DNA of 64,000 nt from positions 372,001-436,000 of the forward strand of contig CALSSE010000010.1 in assembly GCA_943788935.1 (NCBI GenBank), read 5' to 3'. The number at the start of each line of letters is the position of its first letter. The first letter of the stretch is position 1. The stretch comes from an uncultured bacterium (GTDB lineage Bacteria; Myxococcota_A; Bradymonadia; UBA7976; VGTA01). The notes beneath the pieces are model-generated. The model searched no databases and was not told the DNA's origin. It was given only the letters and a program-made list of their open reading frames with translations. This document shows positions 38,349 through 48,723 of the stretch, piece after piece. The position numbers and the translations under genes are program-made.

Positions 38349-38687
38349 TCATGATCCTCGATATGTCGAGTAACCAAAGGGACTCAGCAAAAGAGGAATA
38401 TGATAATGCTCATCGACGCGCTTAACCTCAAAGGTGATCAGCGCCTCGGGGTAGAAACCATCAACATCTAAGGCTTGGTGATAAGCGCCGGTGTCAAATC
38501 GCATTTGATAGGTCCCAGGCGACAGCTCTCCGGGGTTTAGCAGATCGGTGATTCGACCATCAGCATTGGTAATCCCTGCGGCGAGCTCTACCCAACCTGA
38601 CGTCTCCCTACGAGAGAGACTAATGGGGAGGTTAGAGGCAGGACAGCCTAAACGAGTATCGAGGGCATGAGTAGTGATAGGGCTCAT
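38349..38687 (-). CDS. uraH: 5-hydroxyisourate hydrolase (transthyretin-like)
   Basis: 112 residues, the normal size. It begins SPITTHALDTRLGCPA and ends in the signature YRGS, which separates 5-hydroxyisourate hydrolases from transthyretins. The enzyme turns 5-hydroxyisourate, the product of urate oxidation, into OHCU in the cytoplasm. GGAG precedes the start. The urate oxidase gene puuD lies 178 bp upstream on the same strand, so the two steps are coded together. OHCU decarboxylase is not in the window. Confidence 0.95.
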   Translation of the reverse strand: MSPITTHALDTRLGCPASNLPISLSRRETSGWVELAAGITNADGRITDLLNPGELSPGTYQMRFDTGAYHQALDVDGFYPEALITFEVKRVDEHYHIPLLLSPFGYSTYRGS

Positions 38688-38865
38688 ATCAATTTCTCCA
38701 AACGAAGGTGGGTTATTTTGGCTTGCTCAGTAGCGGCGATCATCAGCTCATCTGAAGGCTTATTGAGGAGACGAGCTTCAGTGAGTCATCTCGCGTCAGT
38801 GAGTCAGCGACTCTGCTGATGATCTAGTTCCACTAGAGTTATATAGATTGTGGACGAGCAGATGA

Positions 38866-39558
38866 CTATGGAGTGGGAGTAGACTCAGCGTCGAGGAGCG
38901 CTCCATCGACGATCCATTGACCGAGCTTGGTTCGCTCGTCATCGGTCATATTAGTTTGATTAGCGAGGGGCATAACCTTGGAGTGAACCGCTTGGGCCAT
39001 GATATTCGCTGCCTGAGCCTTCACTGCGCTTGGGATCGTTAGATTAAGACCTTTAGGCGGAGTCGGCATTGGCCATAATGGATTATTAGGTGGCTCAGCA
39101 TGGCAAGAGACACAATGCTTCTCGATAATCGGAGCGATATCACTGTATACGAGAGGTGCTCGACCGCTCTCTTCAGCGCTTAGAGAGGGTTGAATGGGGA
39201 CTGGTTTACTGACAAAGGCTAGGCAGATCATCGCCAGCGCTGCTGCTGGCAAAATCCATACCTTGTGCTCTCCCTGATGCTTCAAGTTAAAGTAGTGTCG
39301 GGCACCAGCGCCGATGAGAGAGAGCGCAGCTAAAATCGCCCAATTCCATTCATGGCCGTAAGTGCTCATCGAGAAGTGGTTACTGATCATAATGAACAGC
39401 ACCGGGAGCGTGAAATAATTATTGTGCAAAGAGCGCTGGGCGCCCATTGCGCCGAGGGAAACATCAGGCTCTTGTCCTGCGCTCATCGCGTCGACCATTT
39501 TGCGCTGATTAGGGATGATCACAAAGAAGACATTTGCAGCCATCATCGTCCCGATCAT
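38866..39558 (-). CDS. puuD: Urate hydroxylase PuuD, C-terminal part with cytochrome c domain (frameshifted gene)
   Basis: This 230-residue frame continues PuuD from IGTMMAANVFFVIIPNQRKMV through membrane segments to a C-terminal cytochrome c domain with one haem site HCVSCH and an axial Met candidate in VMPLANQTNM. PuuD oxidises urate to 5-hydroxyisourate and passes electrons to the respiratory chain. The Met used here is an internal residue of the family. Joining to the upstream frame requires removal of one base in the GC-rich stretch at 39581-39593. Confidence 0.85.
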   Translation of the reverse strand: MIGTMMAANVFFVIIPNQRKMVDAMSAGQEPDVSLGAMGAQRSLHNNYFTLPVLFIMISNHFSMSTYGHEWNWAILAALSLIGAGARHYFNLKHQGEHKVWILPAAALAMICLAFVSKPVPIQPSLSAEESGRAPLVYSDIAPIIEKHCVSCHAEPPNNPLWPMPTPPKGLNLTIPSAVKAQAANIMAQAVHSKVMPLANQTNMTDDERTKLGQWIVDGALLDAESTPTP

Positions 39559-40111
39559 GGCTCCAACGTGGATATAAGCGGCGCGCGGCCGCGAATACCT
39601 GAGTTAAACCATAAGCGATCGCTGTCATCAGAGTGAACCCAACCGCTGCAAAGGCGCCAGGTTTTTGGCCTAGCGGCGATTTGCAGAGCAGGTCATAGAC
39701 CACCCAGCCGACGACTAGACAAGAGACGCTGAGAGCGATGGGTTGCCAGACGCTCGGCCACTCCATCACACTAGGGTCGATCAAGAAGGCCTTAGCGCCC
39801 CAATAATAAACTATGCTAAGGAGGCTTACTCCCGTCAACCACGTGAAATAGGCTTCATATTTAAACCAATGAAGAGTCTCAGGGAGCTTTTGAGGAGCGC
39901 CTGCATACTTGCTTACTTGATAGAAGTGCCCTCCGTGAACAGCGAAGAGCTCGCCATTAATCCCCTCAGCTCTACGATCTTCCCGATCGGGAGGCCGAAG
40001 GTTATGATTCAGCCAATTAAAATAAAATGAGGTGCCAATCCAGGCCGCTCCAGTGATGAGGTGTAACCAACGAAACAATAGGTTCAACCACTCAGCAATA
40101 TAACTTTCCAT
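39509..40111 (-). CDS. puuD: Urate hydroxylase PuuD, N-terminal membrane part (frameshifted gene)
   Basis: The start at ATG 40111 follows GGAG. The visible part holds about five membrane segments with the family opening EWLNLLFRWLHLITGAAWIGTSFYFNWLN and conserved His residues. Family-like sequence stops after AYGLTQVFAA. The remaining 25 residues (RRLYPRWSHDRD and on) are out-of-frame sequence. Read with one base fewer, the DNA gives FAARAAYIHVGAMIGT, exactly what the family has, so the gene is broken by a single-base insertion or a sequence error. Confidence 0.85.
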   Translation of the reverse strand: MESYIAEWLNLLFRWLHLITGAAWIGTSFYFNWLNHNLRPPDREDRRAEGINGELFAVHGGHFYQVSKYAGAPQKLPETLHWFKYEAYFTWLTGVSLLSIVYYWGAKAFLIDPSVMEWPSVWQPIALSVSCLVVGWVVYDLLCKSPLGQKPGAFAAVGFTLMTAIAYGLTQVFAAARRLYPRWSHDRDDDGCKCLLCDHP

Positions 40112-40220
40112 CTCTTTACTCCTAAAGTCAGTTAATCACCCTAGAGGGTTGATCAGAGCGCTGTCAAGTTTACCAAAGAGATTGAAGCTAGACACAGAGA
40201 GTAGAGCTAGACGCAAAGAT

Positions 40221-42287
<2,067 letters not shown>

Positions 42288-42351
42288 TCACCTGAAGAAT
42301 ATTTGTTAATGATATTAAATGAGGGGTATATGCTGCTGTGCTGTGCTGATC

Positions 42352-42804
42352 TCAGTCTGGTTCCTGCTCTTCCTTAACGATCTCCAAGGCCTTCTCTAGC
42401 AGCGCCCACTCCTCATCTTCCAACGATGAGTAAATATGCTTAACGAGCCGTTGACGAGCGGCACTTCGCTTCATTCTCCTCATCTTATCGATAAAGTCTG
42501 TGAGACGCTCAAGGGCAAGAGTGAGGTCAAGTATCCTCTCTTGATTTTCCGATTCCTCAGCAGACTCTTGAGAGGCTGAGGTCATCTGTTGATGGGCGCT
42601 AGTGAGCGAGAGCTCGTAAAGCTCATCGTTTAGCGCTCCCGCTTGCCGTAACAGCTCTCGTCGCTCATCGATGTGCGCTCTCTTTTCACTACGCTTAGAG
42701 GTACGAGAGATCCCATCCCATTCGTTAACCTCATGCCCTAAAGGAGATCCCGTACTAGGATCACTGCTCCATACAACCCCTCGACGTTTATTTTTTTTAC
42801 CCAT
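42352..42804 (-). CDS. Hypothetical charged helical protein, possibly DarP/YjgA-like
   Basis: 150 residues with a basic N-terminus (MGKKNKRRGVVW) and mostly helical charged sequence. The pattern ISRTSKRSEKRAHIDERRELLRQAGALNDELYEL followed by a C-terminal block with ARQRLVKHIYSSL is reminiscent of the DUF615/DarP ribosome-biogenesis family, where a helical RRRQxQYIGKLM block closes the protein. The match is weak and I would not assign function. GGAG precedes ATG 42804. It lies 85 bp after the malic enzyme gene. Confidence 0.6.
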   Translation of the reverse strand: MGKKNKRRGVVWSSDPSTGSPLGHEVNEWDGISRTSKRSEKRAHIDERRELLRQAGALNDELYELSLTSAHQQMTSASQESAEESENQERILDLTLALERLTDFIDKMRRMKRSAARQRLVKHIYSSLEDEEWALLEKALEIVKEEQEPD

Positions 42805-42889
42805 CTCTTAACTCCCTCTCTCTCTATAGATACCCCAAAGATTAGCGGCGTGATATATATATCATGTTCGCTTAAACAGCTTAAGCTGT

Positions 42890-44584
42890 TCAAAATGGGA
42901 TGGGGATGCGTCGGAATGACCTGTAGGTCGCCTCCCAAAAATTAGCTTCTATATTTGACCTTAATCGCTCTGGTTGAGTGCGCTGCGCTAAGCCCTCTTC
43001 TTGAGCGCAGCTACCCACTGCAAAAGCGATATCAGCGCTGATCTTTGGTAGATCAGCTAAAGGGGGTAACAGACGGGCAGACTCACCCTTCACTAGAGGA
43101 GAGGCGTTGGCGAGTGTATCACAGGCTGCCATCAACATGGCATCGGTGACCCGCTGAGCCCTGGCGGCGACCACTCCTAGTCCCAATCCGGGAAATATAT
43201 AGCTGTTATTGCATTGAGAAATTACCATGTCCTGTCCATTGATATGGACGGGGTCAAAAGGACTCCCAGTAGCGACGATCGCTGACCCATCGGTCCACTT
43301 CAAAACTTGCTCAGGAGTAGCCTCTACTCGGCTCGTCGGGTTACTCAAAGGGAAGATAATAGGTCGATCTGTACCCACTCTCATAGCTGTTATCACCTCT
43401 TTGGTGAAGAGTCCCGGCTGACCGGAGGCGCCCACTAGAATCTGTGGTTTAACAGCCTTGATCACTTCAAGTAAGCTAGGGGCTGCTGAGCCTTCAGTAG
43501 GAATATCTACCGTCGACTTATGCGCTAAGAGGGTCTGAAAGGGCAAGAGGTCAGGAGTGTTCTCCATCACCAATCCATATCGATCGATCATCCACACTCG
43601 ATCTCGCGCTTCAGATTCACTGATCCCCTCACGGACCATCCACTTCACCGCTTGCTCAGCGATTCCACAGCCCGCAGAGCCTGCGCCTACAAAAACCACA
43701 TTAGACTCAGAGAGCTTACGTCCGATACTCCTACTCGCCGCCACCATAGAGGCTACAGTTACCGCTGCTGTGCCTTGAATATCATCATTAAAACAGCAGA
43801 GCTCATCTCGATATTTGGCGAGCAGTGGAGTGGCATTTTTTTGAGCAAAATCTTCAAATTGGAGCAGGACGTTAGGCCATCTCCTCTTTACCGCCTCTAT
43901 GAACATATCAACAAATTCGTCGTATTCCTCACCGCTGATCCGCGGATGTCTCCATCCCATATACATCGGATCATTGAGGAGCTCCTCATTGTTTGTCCCC
44001 GCATCTAAAACAACAGGGAGAGTATAGGCAGGACTGATCCCACCACAAGCGGTGTAAAGTGATAGCTTCCCGATGGGGATCCCCATCCCTCCGATCCCTT
44101 GATCACCTAAGCCTAAGATCCTCTCCCCATCGGTGACAACGATGACCTTAACTTTTCGTCGAGTAGCGTTTTGGAGCATATCATCGAGTCGATGCCGATT
44201 CGGATAAGAGACAAATAAGCCTCTAGACTTTCTATATATCTTTGAAAAGTGTTGGCAAGCATGTCCGACCGTCGGTGTATAAATGAGGGGTAGGATCTCA
44301 TCTAAGTGATCACGTACGAGCTTGTAAAATAAAGTCTCATTAGCGTCTTGGATATCTCGAAGGAAAATATGCCTCTCGACCATCCCCACGCAGTCCTGTA
44401 ACTGCTCATATGCTCTCGCCGCTTGCTCATCGATCTCCTCGATCGCTTCTGGTAATAGACCTTCAAGATTAAAGATGAGACGCTCTTCAGATGTGAATGC
44501 GCTCCCTTTGTTAAGCAGTGGAGTCTCCAGTAGCAGGGGACCAGCATAGGAGATGTATAAGGGTCTCTCTAGTTTATCTGACAT
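42890..44584 (-). CDS. maeA: NAD-dependent malic enzyme
   Basis: 564 residues, the length of the large SfcA/MaeA class. Characteristic motifs are [24 protein letters not shown], the [12 protein letters not shown] loop, the metal/malate site [16 protein letters not shown] with [13 protein letters not shown], and the nucleotide-binding [14 protein letters not shown]. It oxidatively decarboxylates malate to pyruvate, linking the TCA cycle with pyruvate and NADH supply in the cytoplasm. It is transcribed alone or with the small downstream gene. Confidence 0.95.
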   Translation of the reverse strand: MSDKLERPLYISYAGPLLLETPLLNKGSAFTSEERLIFNLEGLLPEAIEEIDEQAARAYEQLQDCVGMVERHIFLRDIQDANETLFYKLVRDHLDEILPLIYTPTVGHACQHFSKIYRKSRGLFVSYPNRHRLDDMLQNATRRKVKVIVVTDGERILGLGDQGIGGMGIPIGKLSLYTACGGISPAYTLPVVLDAGTNNEELLNDPMYMGWRHPRISGEEYDEFVDMFIEAVKRRWPNVLLQFEDFAQKNATPLLAKYRDELCCFNDDIQGTAAVTVASMVAASRSIGRKLSESNVVFVGAGSAGCGIAEQAVKWMVREGISESEARDRVWMIDRYGLVMENTPDLLPFQTLLAHKSTVDIPTEGSAAPSLLEVIKAVKPQILVGASGQPGLFTKEVITAMRVGTDRPIIFPLSNPTSRVEATPEQVLKWTDGSAIVATGSPFDPVHINGQDMVISQCNNSYIFPGLGLGVVAARAQRVTDAMLMAACDTLANASPLVKGESARLLPPLADLPKISADIAFAVGSCAQEEGLAQRTQPERLRSNIEANFWEATYRSFRRIPIPF

Positions 44585-44907
44585 AGAACACTCTCTAAAT
44601 CGTTGGATACACGGGGATGAGCTTTGGGCGGTCTAGTGGAGATGATGGCCCCCACTCACAAAGGCTTCAGGTGAACATCACCACTATGACCTTGGTGATA
44701 ACAAGGATTAGACACGATTTATAGACTATAGACGACACAGTCTGAACTTTTTACGAATAAATACTCTGTGTGATGAAGTATTGAGATGAAGAATAGAGAG
44801 CCTTAAACTTGCATTGAACATGTAAGTTTTGTTCTGTATAGGAAGTTCACTAAGTTTATTCTTATTAACAGATTGTGTGTACAATCTCTCTACTTAAAGG
44901 AGTACTC
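44585..44907. other. Divergent gap of 323 bp
   Basis: It separates the malic enzyme gene from the repeat lipoprotein and should carry both promoters. A TTGAAC (44814) and TGTATA (44835) pair is present, but with only 15 bp between them, so it is a poor promoter match. A strong ribosome site AAAGGAG ends the stretch. No repeat array was seen. Confidence 0.5.
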
Positions 44908-46875
44908 ATGAAGAGTAATCTATCACTCTATTTGATTCTAGGGCTCGCCTTAGGTGCGTTTGGCTGCGAGCCCTCAGATGCTGACTCTAGCGATGATGCC
45001 GGCGAGGCAGCTGGCGAGATGGCAGGTGAGGATGCAGGCGAGGATGCAGGTGAGGATGCAGGCGAGGATGCAGGCGAGGATGCAGGCGAGGATGCAGGCG
45101 AAGCGGCTGGCGAGGATGCAGGCGAAGCGGCTGGCGAAATGGTTAACACTTCTGGCGACGGAACATGTGATGCCCCTTACGTCTTTGCTGATGCAGGAGA
45201 AGGACTCTTTACTGTTGAAGGTATCCTGAGCGGCGACGATAACCAGGGGAGCTGCTCTAGTCCAGATGCAGCGATCGCAGAAGACGCGGTGATCGCCTTC
45301 ACCGCACCAGAAACTGGTACTTATCGCTTTGATACTACTGAGAACTTCGGTTTAGACACTGTCATATATCTGCAGAGTACCTGCGGTGATATCGATAGTG
45401 AGCTTAGCTGTAATGATGACTTTGGCGACTTCAATGAGGGCGAAGTTCAGAGTGAAGTGATCGTGAACCTCGAGGCAGGCCAAGAGCTTTTCCTCGTGGT
45501 AGATACATTTGGTTTTGAAGAAGGCGCAGAGAGCGCTGAAGGGAACACATTCTCGGCACGCGCTGAGCTCGTAGAAGCGAACGCTCCTGTATTAGAGAGC
45601 GCTGAGGTGGTCTTCAACTCACGTAACTACTTCATCGCTGCCCGAGTAAACGGCACTGACAGCGAAGGTGATGTCGTCACTATCGGTTTCATCCTTACCG
45701 TAAACGGTGAAGAGCAAGAGCCGATTGAGGTTCCTTTCTCCGATTTCGGTGAGATCGTTTTTGATGGAGAAGCCTTCGCGGGTAGCGTTCTCGGCGGTCT
45801 TGGAGAAGAGTACGTTGGCCTCACCAACGCGAGCGTCTATGTCACCGACGCCTTTGGTCTCACTAGTGAGACCGTAGATGTAGAGGTAGCGGCCCCCGTT
45901 GACATCGACGCTGATGGCGATTGTGACCTCCTTGATGGTTTCAGTACTTGTGCTGAAGGTACTCTCTGCATTACTCCTTCTGAGGAAGAGAGCGTTGGTA
46001 CATGCCAAGTCGTTTTCGCCCCTGTATTGACCGAAGGTATCGCTGCCTATAACTCTACAGCGAACTCTATTGGTTTCACTGTGAGTGGGACGGACGCTAC
46101 CGCTGAGGGCGTAGACGTCGAGAGCTTGGAGGTTACTTTCCTTGACGCTAATGGCGAAGATATCCTTGGACAGCCCTTTAGCCTCTCTCCTGACATCGAA
46201 ATCGATGAAGCAGACATGACCCTGTTCTCTGCGACCTTCTCAAGTCTTTGGCTTGATGAAATGGAGATGGCCGAAAATCCAGCGACGGTAGTAATCTTCG
46301 CTGTAGATGCCCTTGGTCTTAGCTCTGAGCCTCTGACTCTTGAGGTCGGCTCTCCTGTTATGGCCAATGAGGGTGAGACTTGTGATACGTATGCAGCGCT
46401 AGCGACTTGTGGTGAGGGTTTTGTCTGCATTGAGACCTGTACCAGCACTGAAAATGTCGATAATTCATGCCCTGAAGAATGGGCCGTGACTACTATTGAG
46501 GCTGACAGCTCAGTGTCGGGCGATAATAGCGCCTCTATGATCACCGCTGATGGAGGTACTTGTGGTGGTGGTGGACTTGCAGATGTATACAGCTTCACCG
46601 CAGCGGCAGCAGGGACTTACCACTTCATTGCTAACGGCGCTAGCGCAGAGATAGATATGCTCGTCTATGCACGAAGTTATTGCAGCACCTTTATTCCTGA
46701 CTTTGAGCTCTCCTGCAATGACGACTACATCGATTACAACAGTGGGCTTGAGTTAGACCTCGCTGAGGGTGAAACCGCATACTTGTTTGTAGACAGTTTC
46801 AATGGTTCCTTCCCCGGTGCTTATGAGTTCAGCGCTACGACTGGTGCTCTCCCTGAGGCGCCCGCAGAAGAGTAG
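44908..46875 (+). CDS. Lipoprotein with GExA repeat linker and PPC-like domains
   Basis: 655 residues from ATG 44908, set by AAAGGAG seven bases before. The signal peptide ends in LGAFGC (Cys20), followed by a linker of 11 GExA tetrapeptides. Two beta-sandwich domains resemble bacterial pre-peptidase C-terminal (PPC) domains: one at about 90-215 (CDAPYVF and SELSCNDDFGDFN) and one at the C-terminus (SFELSCNDDY-like). Ig-like segments and a short Cys-rich unit (DADGDCDLLDGFSTCAEG) lie between. No catalytic domain is present, so it is probably a surface or periplasmic binding protein. Confidence 0.82.
   Translation: MKSNLSLYLILGLALGAFGCEPSDADSSDDAGEAAGEMAGEDAGEDAGEDAGEDAGEDAGEDAGEAAGEDAGEAAGEMVNTSGDGTCDAPYVFADAGEGLFTVEGILSGDDNQGSCSSPDAAIAEDAVIAFTAPETGTYRFDTTENFGLDTVIYLQSTCGDIDSELSCNDDFGDFNEGEVQSEVIVNLEAGQELFLVVDTFGFEEGAESAEGNTFSARAELVEANAPVLESAEVVFNSRNYFIAARVNGTDSEGDVVTIGFILTVNGEEQEPIEVPFSDFGEIVFDGEAFAGSVLGGLGEEYVGLTNASVYVTDAFGLTSETVDVEVAAPVDIDADGDCDLLDGFSTCAEGTLCITPSEEESVGTCQVVFAPVLTEGIAAYNSTANSIGFTVSGTDATAEGVDVESLEVTFLDANGEDILGQPFSLSPDIEIDEADMTLFSATFSSLWLDEMEMAENPATVVIFAVDALGLSSEPLTLEVGSPVMANEGETCDTYAALATCGEGFVCIETCTSTENVDNSCPEEWAVTTIEADSSVSGDNSASMITADGGTCGGGGLADVYSFTAAAAGTYHFIANGASAEIDMLVYARSYCSTFIPDFELSCNDDYIDYNSGLELDLAEGETAYLFVDSFNGSFPGAYEFSATTGALPEAPAEE
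45001..45144. repeat. 12-bp in-frame minisatellite, about 12 copies
   Basis: The unit ggcgaggatgca (with gcagct and atggca variants) codes GEDA, GEAA and GEMA directly after the lipobox. Period and position match the array at 28217-28432, although the base sequence differs. Confidence 0.95.
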
Positions 46876-46878
46876 GCC

Positions 46879-48027
46879 ATGGATGCTCTCCCACTCAAGA
46901 CGACATCACCGAACCTGTCTCTCAGAGGAGCACAGCTGAAGCGAGTCGTCGTAAAAATAGGGAGCGCGCTCTTGACCCCTAATGGCCCCCTAGGGCCTGA
47001 CGCTTTTAATCACCTCGCCCGAGGGGTGATAAGCCTTCGTCAACATGGGGTGCATGTGATCTTAGTCTCTAGTGGCGCGATCGCCCAAGGGAGGATCATC
47101 AGACAGCTCGCTGATCCGCCTAAGACTCTCTCCGCCTCTCAAGCTCTCGCCGCACTCGGCCAACCTCAGCTTATGAGCCTATGGGCACAGGCTCTGAACC
47201 CTCTCCACATCGCTCAGTTTCTTCTCAGTCAGGCTGACATTGATGATCCTCTGCGTTCATTTAACGCCCAGAGGGCTCTCTATGAGCTAGAGGAAATCGG
47301 CGTTGTTCCTATCGGTAATGAGAATGATACAGTCGCCACTGATGAAATTCGAATCGGTGATAATGATTCTTTGGGAGCGCATATCGCCCGGGTCTGTCAC
47401 GCCGACCTCTTGGTATTGCTCACTCAAGTTGATGGTTTGTATACAAGCAACCCCGAGCGAGATCCAACCGCCCAAAAAATCGAGATCATCAGCGCTGATC
47501 AAGATGTAAGTGATCACGCTGGAGAGAGCGCGCGTGATGGTTGGGGCAAGGGAGGGATGGTCACCAAGATACGTGCGGCGGAGATCGCTCGTCGCGCTAA
47601 CATTCCTACTCTTATTGGACATGGGTCTACTCCGCTATTAGATCTCATCTCTGATCCTCAGCGGGGTTCATTTTTTGAGGTAGAGCATTGTGCCCCTCAT
47701 CCTCTCTGGCAACGATGGCCGGTTCACGGTGAAGTCCTCATCTCTGAAGAGAGTTTTAACTCATTACGCTATGAGGCCCCATTACTTCTAAACGCGGTAT
47801 TGCAGGTCAACGGTCACTTTCAGCGAGGCGACCTTATTGAGCTCAGCGTCAGCGGTCATGGATCAACGCAGAGGATCGGCCGTTGTCTCACTGCTTATGG
47901 TAGCGCCGAGCTTAAACGATTATCAACCGGAGAGTCGGGACGGTCAGAGAGAGATCTTAAAGCATTGATCGGTGATGGGTACGATGGACCGCTCTGTTAT
48001 CCACTCGAGTATGTGCTCTATCCTTAA
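46879..48027 (+). CDS. proB: Glutamate 5-kinase with PUA domain
   Basis: 382 residues. The amino-acid kinase domain has VVVKIGSALLT, VSSGAIAQG, GNENDTVATDEIRIGDNDSLGA and the GKGGMVTKIRAAEIA loop. A C-terminal PUA domain follows (AVLQVNGHFQRGDLIELSV). It phosphorylates glutamate, the first step of proline synthesis in the cytoplasm. proA is not adjacent. The start lies just 3 bp after the lipoprotein stop, so it may be read from the same message. Confidence 0.95.
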   Translation: MDALPLKTTSPNLSLRGAQLKRVVVKIGSALLTPNGPLGPDAFNHLARGVISLRQHGVHVILVSSGAIAQGRIIRQLADPPKTLSASQALAALGQPQLMSLWAQALNPLHIAQFLLSQADIDDPLRSFNAQRALYELEEIGVVPIGNENDTVATDEIRIGDNDSLGAHIARVCHADLLVLLTQVDGLYTSNPERDPTAQKIEIISADQDVSDHAGESARDGWGKGGMVTKIRAAEIARRANIPTLIGHGSTPLLDLISDPQRGSFFEVEHCAPHPLWQRWPVHGEVLISEESFNSLRYEAPLLLNAVLQVNGHFQRGDLIELSVSGHGSTQRIGRCLTAYGSAELKRLSTGESGRSERDLKALIGDGYDGPLCYPLEYVLYP

Positions 48028-48042
48028 TGACTATCTAGCCAT

Positions 48043-48723
48043 TTATCCAATGAGCGCTTGAGCGGCGATATAGATAAAGAGTATCGCGGTACACAGGTGG
48101 GTGATCCATCGCTTGTCGCTTAGGGCGGGTAAGAGACCCGCTCTCGACGCCGTAGAGACGACCAAGTGATACCATGATCCATCGATCAGCAGAGGAATGA
48201 AGACTGCGATTAAATACCCAAAGTCGCTGAGATGCTCGGGGATCACTTGAGGATAGATGGTTGAGAAGAAGATCATTAACTTGGGGTTAGCGATCGCGAT
48301 CGATAAACCAGCGAGAGCGGCTTGTTGTGAAGAGCGAAGCTGAGTCGACCCCTCCTCTATCTCTGACTCACTGATCGGTGATGATTGATCACTTCGCCTA
48401 TTGTTTAGGACTTGTGGATCGCGCCTCTTCTTGATGACATCTAATAAGAGTATAGCGGCGAGATAGAGCAGATATATAGCGGCGATCATCGAGATGTAAT
48501 CGACCAACCATGAGGCTCGAGTCAACACTGTCTGCCAGATCGCCAGAGATAGCGCAGCCCACAATCCCACGCCCAAAGCGTGAGCCCAAGCGGCCATGAT
48601 CCCAGCTCTCTCTCCTCTGTCTCCAGCGACATTGAGGATCACCAAGAGACTCGGACCTGGAGAGATCGCACCGAGAGCACAGACTGCGGCGAGGGTGATC
48701 ATATCAAGCGACTCTCCGCTCAA
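48043..48723 (-). CDS. LysE/RhtB family amino-acid exporter
   Basis: 226 residues with about six membrane segments. The family opening is present (ALGAISPGPSLLVILNVAGDRGERAGIMAAWAHALG), as is the second-half ANPKLMIFFSTIYPQ. A 40-residue hydrophilic insert (about 105-145) is longer than usual. The start is TTG 48723, overlapping the stop of the MopE-like gene as TTGA. Family members export amino acids such as homoserine, threonine or lysine; the substrate here is unknown. It is convergent with proB. Confidence 0.88.
   Translation of the reverse strand: MSGESLDMITLAAVCALGAISPGPSLLVILNVAGDRGERAGIMAAWAHALGVGLWAALSLAIWQTVLTRASWLVDYISMIAAIYLLYLAAILLLDVIKKRRDPQVLNNRRSDQSSPISESEIEEGSTQLRSSQQAALAGLSIAIANPKLMIFFSTIYPQVIPEHLSDFGYLIAVFIPLLIDGSWYHLVVSTASRAGLLPALSDKRWITHLCTAILFIYIAAQALIG

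Noticed and set aside
42352..42804. Firm naming as DarP/YjgA
   Set aside because: Only general helical and basic patterns agree, so it is left as hypothetical.
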